From Streptomyces sp. NBC_01210 (GTDB lineage: Bacteria; Actinomycetota; Actinomycetes; Streptomycetales; Streptomycetaceae): a stretch of 64,000 nt of DNA. The DNA is taken from positions 5,642,001 through 5,706,000 of the forward strand of contig NZ_CP108549.1 in assembly GCF_036010325.1 (NCBI RefSeq), in the 5' to 3' direction. Position 1 is the stretch's first letter, and each line of letters begins with the position of its first letter. The notes below the pieces were generated by a model. The model was not told where the DNA came from. It searched no databases and saw only the letters and a list, made by a program, of their open reading frames with translations. Positions 40,939 through 48,313 of the stretch are shown piece by piece. Position numbers and translations under genes: made by a program.

Positions 40939-41382
40939 ATGAGAGTGCCGATGAGACGTTTCGGCTTCGCTGCCTTCGCCGCGGTCTGCCTTGTGACGCC
41001 GGCCCTGGGCGCAGCCGCGTGTTCGGGCGCCGGCGGCGATGGCGCAGGGAGCGCCGCACCCACGCCGTCTTCGTCATCACCGTCGACAACGCCGTCGACA
41101 ACGCCGACGACCGTGCTCCCGACGCCGTCCGTGAGTCTTTCGCCCAGCAGCGATACGACCGCTACACCCAAGACCAAGGCCGCGCCCAGCCTGACGGCGA
41201 AGCCGCGCAGGACGAAGGTGCCGGGCGGTCGGAGCAGCAGCGGCGGGCAGTCGTCGGCGTCGGCTGTGCCGCAGAATCCCAACCGCGGCTCCAACCCACC
41301 GCCCGCGCCGCCGGCCCCCGAGCCGACGGCGGAGTGGAGCGACGCCAACTGGAAGCCGGGAGACCCGAACGCGACGAGGTAG
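40939..41382 (+). CDS. Small Ser/Pro/Thr-rich lipoprotein
   Basis: 147 residues from ATG 40939; the ATG at 40951 (MRRFGFAAFAAVC) is an equally likely start. The hydrophobic leader ends in GAAACSG, a probable lipobox. The mature part is nearly all Ser, Thr, Pro and Ala (PTPSSSSPSTTPSTTP), then Lys/Arg-rich (KPRRTKVPGG), and ends EWSDANWKPGDPNATR. No folded domain is evident. It diverges from the sortase substrate gene; both are predicted surface proteins. A strong terminator follows at once. Confidence 0.7.
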   Translation: MRVPMRRFGFAAFAAVCLVTPALGAAACSGAGGDGAGSAAPTPSSSSPSTTPSTTPTTVLPTPSVSLSPSSDTTATPKTKAAPSLTAKPRRTKVPGGRSSSGGQSSASAVPQNPNRGSNPPPAPPAPEPTAEWSDANWKPGDPNATR

Positions 41383-41393
41383 CCCCGCGCGGG

Positions 41394-41440
41394 ACCACCA
41401 GGGGCCCCGCGGATGCATGATCCGCGGGGCCCCTGGTGGT
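41394..41440 (+). terminator. 20-bp perfect terminator stem after the lipoprotein gene
   Basis: ACCACCAGGGGCCCCGCGGA, seven-base loop, then its exact complement. It begins 12 bases after the lipoprotein stop. Confidence 0.9.
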
Positions 41441-41920
41441 CAGCACCGACGTCAGGGCAGCGCCGGTGCCGAGGTGCGGCGCCGGGGGGTAGCGCCGCGT
41501 GGGGAGGGTCGCCGACCCGGCGCACTTGGGGCGCACGAGTGGTATCGACCTTTGGCAATATGGCTGCGCAGAGTGGGGACGCGCTTGTCCTGCATCGTGC
41601 TGGATGGGCTGCGGCCTGCGCAACCGTTTCGACCGGATGCGGTCGGCCCCGGGCGTCCCCGGAGCCGACCGCCCTTGGGGTGACCGGGCTGCTGTCCCCT
41701 GCCGACCGGTCACGCGCGCTGGGGCGAGGTCCCACGACGTACTTGCAGTACGTCACACGCCCCAGCGGAGCCACGCGTGGTTTCCTTCATGACCCGCCCC
41801 TGGCTGGCACGGATATCGGTACCAACGAAGCCCCGGCGCGTGCAGTCACGCGCCGTACGGGTGAGAGTGCGCCCGAACTCAGGTCCGTGAGCGGAAGTCT
41901 GCGCAGGCTCGGACACGACC
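41441..41920. other. 480-base gap with nested inverted repeats
   Basis: No supported gene. One nested stem at 41718-41766: outer GCTGGGGCG with CGCCCCAGC, inner GACGTACT-TGC-AGTACGTC. A second perfect stem at 41835-41854: GGCGCGTG-CAGT-CACGCGCC. Since chorismate mutase ends at 41921 on the minus strand, either could terminate its transcript. The amount of sequence left over suggests an untranslated RNA or decayed gene, but I see no specific evidence for either. Confidence 0.5.
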
Positions 41921-42202
41921 TCAGATCCGGCCCCGGCAGAGCTCGAGCAGCGTCATCGCGAGCGCCGTTCCCGGCTTTCCGAGCGCGTCGCGGAAATGGC
42001 TGAGAACCTCCATTTCGCGCGACAGACTCACCCGGCGGCCGCCGGAGGAGATCCGCGCTTCCTGGATGACGGCCGAGACGGCCATCCGCTCCTGGATCAG
42101 CCCGATGATCCGGTCGTCGAGCGTGTCGATGCGGCTGCGGGCGTCGCCGATGAGGGAGGCGGCCTCGTCGGTACGGGCTCCGGTGTCGGTCGTGACGGTC
42201 AT
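41921..42202 (-). CDS. Chorismate mutase (AroQ type, monofunctional)
   Basis: 93 residues; ATG 42202 with AAGGAG seven bases upstream. Helical AroQ fold: an Arg/Asp-rich first helix (IGDARSRIDTLDDRIIGLIQERMAVS), the ARISSGG loop, and RVSLSREMEVLSHFRDALGKPG. It ends LLELCRGRI. It converts chorismate to prephenate, the branch point to Phe and Tyr. The 5' region holds a Phe/Tyr leader ORF and a terminator hairpin, suggesting control by aromatic amino acid supply. Diverges from guaA. Confidence 0.93.
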   Translation of the reverse strand: MTVTTDTGARTDEAASLIGDARSRIDTLDDRIIGLIQERMAVSAVIQEARISSGGRRVSLSREMEVLSHFRDALGKPGTALAMTLLELCRGRI

Positions 42203-42259
42203 GCGGGGCTCCTTGCCGGGGTCGGTGCCCCGGAGCGGCAAGGCCCGGAAATGACAGAA

Positions 42260-42286
42260 CGCCCCGGGCCTTGTCGGCCCGGGGCG
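42260..42286 (-). terminator. Attenuator terminator in the chorismate mutase leader
   Basis: An 11-bp perfect stem, CGCCCCGGGCC with GGCCCGGGGCG, around a five-base loop. In the minus-strand direction it is followed by the T-rich TTCTGTCATTT. It lies after the leader ORF and before the chorismate mutase ribosome binding site. The upstream arm contains CGGGCC, which can instead pair with GGCCCG inside the leader ORF (42338-42343), giving a possible antiterminator. Confidence 0.75.
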
Positions 42287-42310
42287 CCTGGGAAGTTGCT
42301 TGTCAGTGGC

Positions 42311-42382
42311 TCAAGCAGCACGACCATGGCAGCCGGACGGGCCGGTGCCATAGGTAAAGACGAAGGTCAGCTGCTTGTGCAT
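42311..42382 (-). CDS. Predicted 23-residue leader peptide with Phe-Val-Phe-Thr-Tyr
   Basis: ATG 42382 to TGA 42311-42313, reading MHKQLTFVFTYGTG then PSGCHGRAA. GGGAGG lies 12 bases upstream. Two Phe and one Tyr codon within five codons, directly upstream of a terminator and a chorismate mutase gene, is the layout of an amino-acid attenuator (compare E. coli pheL). Within the leader, CAAGCAGC (42370-42377 on the minus strand) can pair with GCTGCTTG (42312-42319), and the latter can also pair with CAAGCA after the stop (42297-42302): mutually exclusive stems. Function is inferred. Confidence 0.65.
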   Translation of the reverse strand: MHKQLTFVFTYGTGPSGCHGRAA

Positions 42383-42462
42383 GGGTGGAGTATGGACCTC
42401 CCGCCGTCCGCGGCCAAAACCGGGTTCGGATGGTGAGACGAAAAGCGGGTCCGCCACGCCGG

Positions 42463-42468
42463 TAGAAT
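42463..42468 (+). promoter_or_regulatory. Candidate guaA -10 box
   Basis: TAGAAT lies 43 bases before the guaA GTG and matches a vegetative -10 well. No convincing -35 is seen at the right distance. Confidence 0.45.
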
Positions 42469-42511
42469 CGACAAATACCGACCCCCTCCCACCGCCGGAA
42501 GGCCGCCACCC

Positions 42512-44107
42512 GTGCCAGCAGCACCCTCCGCCGCCCCCGACAGCAACGCTCCGGACGTCGTCCTCGTTGTTGACTTCGGCGCGCAGTACGCACAGCTCAT
42601 CGCCCGCCGCGTCCGTGAGGCCCGGGTCTACAGCGAGATTGTCCCGTCCACGATGCCCGTGGCCGAGATGCTGGCCAAGAACCCGAAGGCGATCATCCTC
42701 TCCGGCGGCCCGTCCTCCGTGTACGCGGAAGGCGCCCCGCGCCTCGACCGCGCGATCTTCGAGGCCGGGGTCCCCGTCTTCGGCATGTGCTACGGCTTCC
42801 AGCTGATGGCCACGACGCTCGGCGGGACCGTCGACAACACGGGAGCGCGTGAGTACGGCCGTACGCCGCTGCACGTCTCCAAGACCGGCTCGACGCTCTT
42901 CGAGGGCACCCCGGCCGAGCAGTCGGTGTGGATGTCGCACGGCGACGCCTGCTCCGCCGCCCCGGAGGGCTTCACGGTCACCGCGTCCACGGACGTGGTG
43001 CCGGTCGCGGCCTTCGAGAACGACGAGAAGAAGCTGTACGGCGTCCAGCACCACCCCGAGGTGATGCACTCCACGTACGGCCAGCAGGTCCTGGAGCACT
43101 TCCTCTACCGCGGCGCCGGCATCGAGCCGAACTGGACCACCGGCAATGTCATCGAGGAGCAGGTCTCGGCGATCCGCGAGCAGGTCGGCACCAAGCGCGC
43201 CATCTGCGGTCTGTCCGGCGGCGTGGACTCCGCGGTCGCCGCTGCACTCGTGCAGAAGGCCATCGGCTCCCAGCTGACCTGCGTGTACGTCGACCACGGC
43301 CTGATGCGCAAGGGCGAGACGGAGCAGGTCGAGAAGGACTTCGTCGCGGCTACCGGCGTGCAGCTGAAGGTCGTCGACGCGCAGGAGCGGTTCCTGAAGG
43401 CGCTGGCCGGGGTGTCCGACCCCGAGGAGAAGCGCAAGATCATCGGGCGCGAGTTCATCCGGGTCTTCGAGCAGGCGCAGGCCGAGATCATCGCCGAGGC
43501 CGCGCATGGCGAGGACGTCGCCTTCCTCGTGCAGGGCACGCTCTACCCGGACGTGGTCGAGTCCGGCGGCGGCACCGGCACCGCCAACATCAAGTCCCAC
43601 CACAACGTCGGCGGCCTGCCCGAGGACCTCGAGTTCGAGCTCGTCGAGCCGCTGCGCCAGCTGTTCAAGGACGAGGTCCGCATGGTCGGCCAGGAGCTCG
43701 GCCTGCCGGACGAGATCGTCCAGCGCCAGCCCTTCCCGGGTCCGGGCCTCGGCATCCGTATCGTCGGCGAGGTCACCAAGGACCGCCTCGATCTGCTGCG
43801 CGAGGCGGACGCGATCGCCCGCGAGGAGCTCACGGCGGCCGGTCTGGACCGTGACATCTGGCAGTGCCCGGTGGTGCTGCTCGCCGATGTCCGCTCCGTG
43901 GGCGTACAGGGCGACGGCCGCACCTACGGCCACCCGATCGTGCTCCGTCCCGTCTCGTCCGAGGACGCGATGACGGCGGACTGGACGCGGATGCCGTACG
44001 ACGTGCTGGCGAAGATCTCGACCCGTATCACCAACGAGGTGGCGGACGTGAACCGCGTGGTGCTGGATGTGACCTCCAAGCCGCCGGGCACCATCGAGTG
44101 GGAGTAA
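42512..44107 (+). CDS. guaA: GMP synthase (glutamine-hydrolysing)
   Basis: 531 residues from GTG 42512. The N-terminal class I glutaminase has its catalytic Cys in GMCYGFQ, with His and Glu in HHPEVMHS. The ATP-pyrophosphatase domain carries the P-loop [16 protein letters not shown]. The C-terminal dimerisation domain is complete ([15 protein letters not shown] at the end). It converts XMP to GMP using glutamine and ATP, the step after guaB in the same window. Diverges from the chorismate mutase leader across about 130 bases. Confidence 0.98.
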   Translation: MPAAPSAAPDSNAPDVVLVVDFGAQYAQLIARRVREARVYSEIVPSTMPVAEMLAKNPKAIILSGGPSSVYAEGAPRLDRAIFEAGVPVFGMCYGFQLMATTLGGTVDNTGAREYGRTPLHVSKTGSTLFEGTPAEQSVWMSHGDACSAAPEGFTVTASTDVVPVAAFENDEKKLYGVQHHPEVMHSTYGQQVLEHFLYRGAGIEPNWTTGNVIEEQVSAIREQVGTKRAICGLSGGVDSAVAAALVQKAIGSQLTCVYVDHGLMRKGETEQVEKDFVAATGVQLKVVDAQERFLKALAGVSDPEEKRKIIGREFIRVFEQAQAEIIAEAAHGEDVAFLVQGTLYPDVVESGGGTGTANIKSHHNVGGLPEDLEFELVEPLRQLFKDEVRMVGQELGLPDEIVQRQPFPGPGLGIRIVGEVTKDRLDLLREADAIAREELTAAGLDRDIWQCPVVLLADVRSVGVQGDGRTYGHPIVLRPVSSEDAMTADWTRMPYDVLAKISTRITNEVADVNRVVLDVTSKPPGTIEWE

Positions 44108-44131
44108 CCCTCTCTGCAGGGTCAACGCCGA

Positions 44132-44161
44132 CGCCGTCGCTCATTCGTTTGAGCGGCGGCG
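44132..44161 (+). terminator. Terminator after guaA
   Basis: CGCCGTCGCTC, eight-base loop, GAGCGGCGGCG: an 11-bp stem with one G-T pair, 25 bases after the guaA stop. Confidence 0.75.
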
Positions 44162-44221
44162 TTGTCGTATGGGCTGGGTACGCTGAGCGTACGGCCCAGA
44201 ATCCCGTCCATGGGAGGAACC

Positions 44222-44797
44222 ATGACCGCTGAGATCGCGCACCCCTGGCCGGTGCCGCCGCAGGACGGTTACACCGTGGACGACCTGCTGACGCTGCCCG
44301 ACCTCCCGCCGCACACGGAGTTGATCGACGGGAGCCTGGTTTTCGTGAGTCCGCAGAGGAGTTTTCACAGTCTGGTGAACGACCTGCTGATGCATGGACT
44401 GCGCAGGACGGTGCCCGATGATCTGCGGGTGCGGCGGGAGATGACTGTGGTGATCGACAAGCGCCAGGGGCCGGAGCCGGATGTCTCGGTGATCCGGGCG
44501 GAGGCTGTGATCAGTTCGAACGAGACGCATTACAACGCGAAGGATGTCGTACTCGTCGTCGAGACGGTGTCACCGGACTCGGAGGAGCGCAAGCGCAAGC
44601 CGCAGCTGTACGCGGAGGCGGGCATCCCGCATTTTTGGCGGGTGGAGCCCGGCGAGGGCGGCCGCCCGGTCGTGTACGTCTACGAATTGGACCCGGCGAC
44701 GAAGGCGTATGCCCCCTCCGGCATCCACCACGACCGGCTCAAGCTCTCCGTTCCCTTCACCATCGACATCGATCTGGCGGAGATCGACAACCTGTAG
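44222..44797 (+). CDS. Uma2-family (DUF820) putative endonuclease
   Basis: 191 residues; ATG 44222 with GGGAGG upstream. The restriction-endonuclease-like fold is recognisable: ELIDGSLVFVSP near residue 33, the PD motif in GPEPDVSVIR, and VVLVVETVSPDS followed by RKRKPQLYAEAGIPHFW, supplying the E-x-K part of the PD-(D/E)xK site. Uma2 genes are highly multiplied in streptomycetes, and their cellular role is poorly known. It stands alone between guaA and a convergent cupin gene. Confidence 0.92.
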   Translation: MTAEIAHPWPVPPQDGYTVDDLLTLPDLPPHTELIDGSLVFVSPQRSFHSLVNDLLMHGLRRTVPDDLRVRREMTVVIDKRQGPEPDVSVIRAEAVISSNETHYNAKDVVLVVETVSPDSEERKRKPQLYAEAGIPHFWRVEPGEGGRPVVYVYELDPATKAYAPSGIHHDRLKLSVPFTIDIDLAEIDNL

Positions 44798-44802
44798 CCT
44801 CT

Positions 44803-45252
44803 TCAGCTCTCTTCGGGCTTCTCCAGCTCGAAGTCGTCGAAGTGGAACCCCGGCGCCACGATGCAGGTGACCAGGACCGGCTCGGCACCTGCCGGGTCCG
44901 CCGACTGCCAGGTGCCCGCCGGGACCAGGAGCTGAGGCTGTTCGCCGGATTCGACCAAGGGCCCCAAGGTCAGGGTCGTGGCTTCGCCCGGCTCGTTGCC
45001 CGTGCCGCCGAGGTGCAGATTCAGCGGGCCGCCCCGGTGCCAGAGCCAGAGTTCGTCGGAGCGTACGCGGTGCCAGCGCGAGCTCTCGCCGGGGTGGAGC
45101 AGGAAGTAGATACCGGTCGCGTACGCGCGCGGGCCGGGGTAGCCCGGCGGGGTCGTCGAGCCCGCCGTCTTCCAGGTCTCCTTGAACCAGCCGCCCTCGA
45201 TGTGCTTCTCGAGGCCGAGGAGAGAGACCAGTGGGGATGTCGGTTCGGTCAT
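44803..45252 (-). CDS. Cupin domain protein (DUF985)
   Basis: 149 residues; ATG 45252. Core signatures are LEKHIEGGWFKETW, the strand YFLLHPGESSRWHRVRSDELW, which carries the metal or ligand His/Glu positions, and PAGTWQSADP. This is the DUF985 cupin group; related structures are small beta-barrels of unknown function, sometimes compared with sugar epimerases. The gene is convergent with Uma2 and ends five bases from its stop. Divergent from the class II aldolase gene (78 bases). Confidence 0.9.
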   Translation of the reverse strand: MTEPTSPLVSLLGLEKHIEGGWFKETWKTAGSTTPPGYPGPRAYATGIYFLLHPGESSRWHRVRSDELWLWHRGGPLNLHLGGTGNEPGEATTLTLGPLVESGEQPQLLVPAGTWQSADPAGAEPVLVTCIVAPGFHFDDFELEKPEES

Positions 45253-45330
45253 GGGCGCATTCTCGTGGAAGCCGTGCGAGGCGCGTGAAGTCTCTGGTCA
45301 GTTGCGGTACCCGAAGGTAGCTTCCCAGCC

Positions 45331-46119
45331 ATGACTGAGACGCCCGCTCCGATCCCCGTCGAGCAGCTGCGATTCGCCATGCCGCCCGTGCATGAGTCCG
45401 TCGTGGACGAGCGGGCGTACCGGAAGGAGCGGCTCGCCGGGGCGCTGCGGCTGTTCGGGCGTTTCGGGTACGAGGACGGGGTGTCCGGCCATATCACCGC
45501 ACGGGACCCGGAGTTCACCGACTGCTTCTGGGTGAATCCCTTCGGCGTGCCGTTCGCGCATGTCGCCGCCGGTGATCTGATCCTCGTGAACGGGGAGGGG
45601 CAGGTCGTCGTGGGGCGGTACCACGTCAACCAGGCCGCGTTCGCCGTACACGCCCAGGTGCACCGCGCGCGGCCCGAGATCGTCGCCGTCGCGCACACCC
45701 ACTCCGTGCACGGGCGGGCACTGTCCGCGCTCGGCGAGCTGATCGAGCCGATCACCCAGGAAGCCTGCGGCTTCTACGAGGACCACGCCCTGGTCGACAG
45801 GTACACCGGAGTGGTCGTCGACGAGGAGGAGGGGCGGCGGATCGCCGGTGCCCTCGGTGCGTACAAGGCCGTGATCCTGCGCAACCACGGGCTGCTGACC
45901 GTAGGCGACTCGGTGGACGCGGCAGCCTGGTGGTTCATCTCCATGGAGCGCTGCGCGCAGGTTCAGCTCGCGGCGCGGGCGGCGGGCAAGCCCGTGCTGA
46001 TCGAGCACCGGGACGCGGTCGCCACGCGCGAGCAGCTCGGCACCGATCTGGTCGCATGGATCAACTACCAGCCCCTGTGGCGGCAGATCAGCCGGGCCGA
46101 GCCCGACCTCATGCAATAG
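45331..46119 (+). CDS. Class II aldolase/adducin family protein
   Basis: 262 residues; ATG 45331. Segments: GRFGYEDGVSGHITARDPE, FWVNPFGVPFAHV, the zinc-binding pair in VAVAHTHSVHGRALSA, a central Glu-rich stretch, and VILRNHGLLTVG with the third His. Family members split or isomerise sugar phosphates or related compounds using zinc. This subfamily, without a fuculose-phosphate context, is usually left without a substrate. No sugar kinase or transporter lies nearby. Confidence 0.92.
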   Translation: MTETPAPIPVEQLRFAMPPVHESVVDERAYRKERLAGALRLFGRFGYEDGVSGHITARDPEFTDCFWVNPFGVPFAHVAAGDLILVNGEGQVVVGRYHVNQAAFAVHAQVHRARPEIVAVAHTHSVHGRALSALGELIEPITQEACGFYEDHALVDRYTGVVVDEEEGRRIAGALGAYKAVILRNHGLLTVGDSVDAAAWWFISMERCAQVQLAARAAGKPVLIEHRDAVATREQLGTDLVAWINYQPLWRQISRAEPDLMQ

Positions 46120-46256
46120 GGAGTGGTCAACCCGGCAATGGCGGATTCACCCGCTGTGGCCTCGGGCGCCGCGGCAGGCGCCCCTTCCGTACGGCACAAT
46201 TCCCAGCAATCAAAGGGAAGTTCAGTCGGTGCGGGGCGGGGAAGGCGGCGTCGGTC

Positions 46257-47498
46257 GTGGCGGTGCAAGAAGCGGGACAGTGCGACGAATGTACGCACGG
46301 GGCGCGCGAAGGGCATCGGCGGGCAGTGGCAGCCTTCCTCGCCAAGCGGGACGAGCTGGCCACCGGGCAGGGATTACCGGTCGCTCTCTCGCACTCGCCG
46401 GTCGCCTCGCGCCAGTGGGTGTCGGACGAGCTGACGCAGTCGGCGCGCACCGTCGCCGATCGCAGCCGTGAGGCGGGCGAGGTCTGGCTCCACCTGATCT
46501 GGTGCCGCACGCTGTTGGTCGTGTGGGCCGGCCTCGCGGTCCTGGCGCTGGGGCAGACGGTGACCGCGATCGGCGCGGGCTGGACGGGTGCGCGTACGGC
46601 AGGGTTGCTCGCCGCGCTCACCGTCGGTGGGCTGCTGACCGGCGCGGCACGGCTGCACCGGTCGCGCGGCGGGCTCCTCGCGCCGCTGATCGGCGAGGAC
46701 AACCGCCTCTCGACCTCGCGCGCGGTCGCCACGGCATGGGTGCTGCTCGCCGTCTTCGCCGTCCTTGTGCTGGCCCTCCAGCTGGCGTTGGCCTCGTCCG
46801 CCGCCCACCGGGACGCGCTGATCGAAGGGCTCGACCTGGCCCGCGGCGCAGGCATGCTCTCCGTCCTCGCGCTCGTGTGCGCGATCGCCGTCGTCGTACG
46901 CCGCGTGGTCGCCGTACGCGTCCTCGGCAAGCGGCTGCAGAAGGTGCGTGCCGACCGCCCGAGGCCGGCCGATCTGCTCTGCGACGACGCCGGCCGCGGC
47001 AGCTTCGCGGATGTGCAGTACGTGCTGGTGAGCGCCGCGGCGGTGATCTTCGCGCTGGTTCGGCTCGCCCGCCGGCCCGAGCAGCTGCCCGACCTGCCGT
47101 GGGGGCTCGCGCTGCTGGTCGCGGTCTCGGCGATGACGTACTTCGCCGGGAAGCACGCGGAGGGAGGCCGGCCCGTCGTGTTCGCGGTCGTCCGGGCCCG
47201 CGAGGCCGGGGACCTGGACGCCCCGATCCGTACCGGCGACGACATCGAGATCCGCGGCGCCGGCTTCGTACCGCCGGGCGCCGGGGCCCCCGACCGGCTC
47301 GCCCGTATGGTCGTACGCATCGGTGCCGTCCATGTCCATGTCCCGCTGATCCCGGTCACCGGCGGATTCGCCAACCCGACCGACACGGTGCTCACCGTGC
47401 CGGTCCCGGCGGAGGTCGAGCCCGGGCGGGTGGATGTGCAGGTGGTGACGGCATCGGGAGCGGAGAGCAACCGCTGCGCCATCGAGGTGACGGACTGA
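46257..47498 (+). CDS. Membrane protein with C-terminal IPT/TIG-like domain
   Basis: About 413 residues from GTG 46257, with GGGAAGG about 12 bases before; a GTG two codons later is also possible, so the start is uncertain. A soluble N-terminus has two Cys (AGQCDECTHG). There are five or six membrane segments between residues 85 and 300 (LLVVWAGLAVLALGQTV; WVLLAVFAVLVLALQLALA; MLSVLALVCAIAVVV; WGLALLVAVSAMTYF). A beta-rich tail of about 100 residues follows (DDIEIRGAGFVPPG, VTASGAESNRCAIEV), the shape of an IPT/TIG domain. Function unknown. Confidence 0.75.
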   Translation: MAVQEAGQCDECTHGAREGHRRAVAAFLAKRDELATGQGLPVALSHSPVASRQWVSDELTQSARTVADRSREAGEVWLHLIWCRTLLVVWAGLAVLALGQTVTAIGAGWTGARTAGLLAALTVGGLLTGAARLHRSRGGLLAPLIGEDNRLSTSRAVATAWVLLAVFAVLVLALQLALASSAAHRDALIEGLDLARGAGMLSVLALVCAIAVVVRRVVAVRVLGKRLQKVRADRPRPADLLCDDAGRGSFADVQYVLVSAAAVIFALVRLARRPEQLPDLPWGLALLVAVSAMTYFAGKHAEGGRPVVFAVVRAREAGDLDAPIRTGDDIEIRGAGFVPPGAGAPDRLARMVVRIGAVHVHVPLIPVTGGFANPTDTVLTVPVPAEVEPGRVDVQVVTASGAESNRCAIEVTD

Positions 47499-47603
47499 CC
47501 GGCGGGCAGGCTGTTGTCACAGAGTGAGCCGCACGTCTGGTGAGCCGCGCGGCTTCGTCGTACGTATGGTCAGTTGACGGGTCAACCGAAGGTGGGACCA
47601 GCG

Positions 47604-48131
47604 ATGACACACACATATCGGACGACAGCGACCTACGGCACGGTCGACGGAGGCGGCGGACGCGGCGGCTTGAGGGAGCGGGCGGGGCACTACGCCCTCC
47701 TGCCGCTGCGGATCTTCCTCGGCGTGACCTTCATCTATGCGGGCATCGACAAGCTCATGGACAGTCAGTTCATGGCGGCGAGCGGAGCCGGTTCCGTCGG
47801 CGACCTCATGCGCAGCGTGCGCGACACCTCCGCCGTGCCCGCCCTTGTCGATCTGGCGCTCAAGAACCCCGAGGGTTTCGGCTACGCCATCGCCTTCGGC
47901 GAGCTCGCCGTCGGCATCGGCACCCTCGTCGGACTGCTGGCCCGGCTGGCCGCGCTCGGCGGGGCGCTCATCTCGCTGAGCCTGTGGCTGACCGTGAGCT
48001 GGCAGACCGAGCCGTACTACTACGGCAACGACCTTGCCTATCTGATGGCCTGGCTGCCACTGGTACTCGCCGGGGCTTCGTTGCTCTCGCTCGACGCGCT
48101 GTTGGCCAAAAGGCGGCGCCGGATGCCGTAG
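47604..48131 (+). CDS. DoxX-family membrane protein
   Basis: 175 residues; ATG 47604 after GAAGGTGGG. Four membrane segments: LLPLRIFLGVTFIYAGIDKL (the DoxX signature), a second around VPALVDLALKNPEG... AIAFGELAVG, a third IGTLVGLLARLAALGGALISL and a fourth LAYLMAWLPLVLAGASLL. DoxX proteins are linked to thiosulfate:quinone oxidoreductase or membrane redox complexes in some bacteria; the role here is unassigned. The 3' end overlaps a convergent gene by 94 bases. Confidence 0.9.
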   Translation: MTHTYRTTATYGTVDGGGGRGGLRERAGHYALLPLRIFLGVTFIYAGIDKLMDSQFMAASGAGSVGDLMRSVRDTSAVPALVDLALKNPEGFGYAIAFGELAVGIGTLVGLLARLAALGGALISLSLWLTVSWQTEPYYYGNDLAYLMAWLPLVLAGASLLSLDALLAKRRRRMP

Positions 48132-48313
48132 TACGTCAGGCTCACCGCCCCGGCCAGGAACAGACCGCCGAATACGACCGGGAACACCACATAGAACGGT
48201 GTCTGCCAGGAGCCGGCCGCATCGCCCGCGTACAGCAGCGCTGCGGCCAGCACGGCGAGACCCGCGACCAGCTTGCCCGGCCGGAAATCATGCCGGAGTT
48301 CACGACGCGGCAC
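48038..48313 (-). CDS. Small two-helix membrane protein
   Basis: 91 residues from GTG 48313, overlapping the end of the upstream PspC/LiaF-like gene by 14 bases. Two hydrophobic segments: LVAGLAVLAAALLYAGDA and FYVVFPVVFGGLFLAGAVSL. The last 30 codons run antisense through the 3' end of the DoxX gene, so the C-terminus (SASSESNEAPASTSGS) is of doubtful conservation. The helical part and the operon position support a real gene. Function unknown. Confidence 0.65.
   Translation of the reverse strand: MPRRELRHDFRPGKLVAGLAVLAAALLYAGDAAGSWQTPFYVVFPVVFGGLFLAGAVSLTYYGIRRRLLANSASSESNEAPASTSGSQAIR

Noticed and set aside
42311..44125. A 604-codon frame antisense to guaA
   Set aside because: It is a shadow of guaA; only its last 24 codons, the short leader ORF, have independent support.
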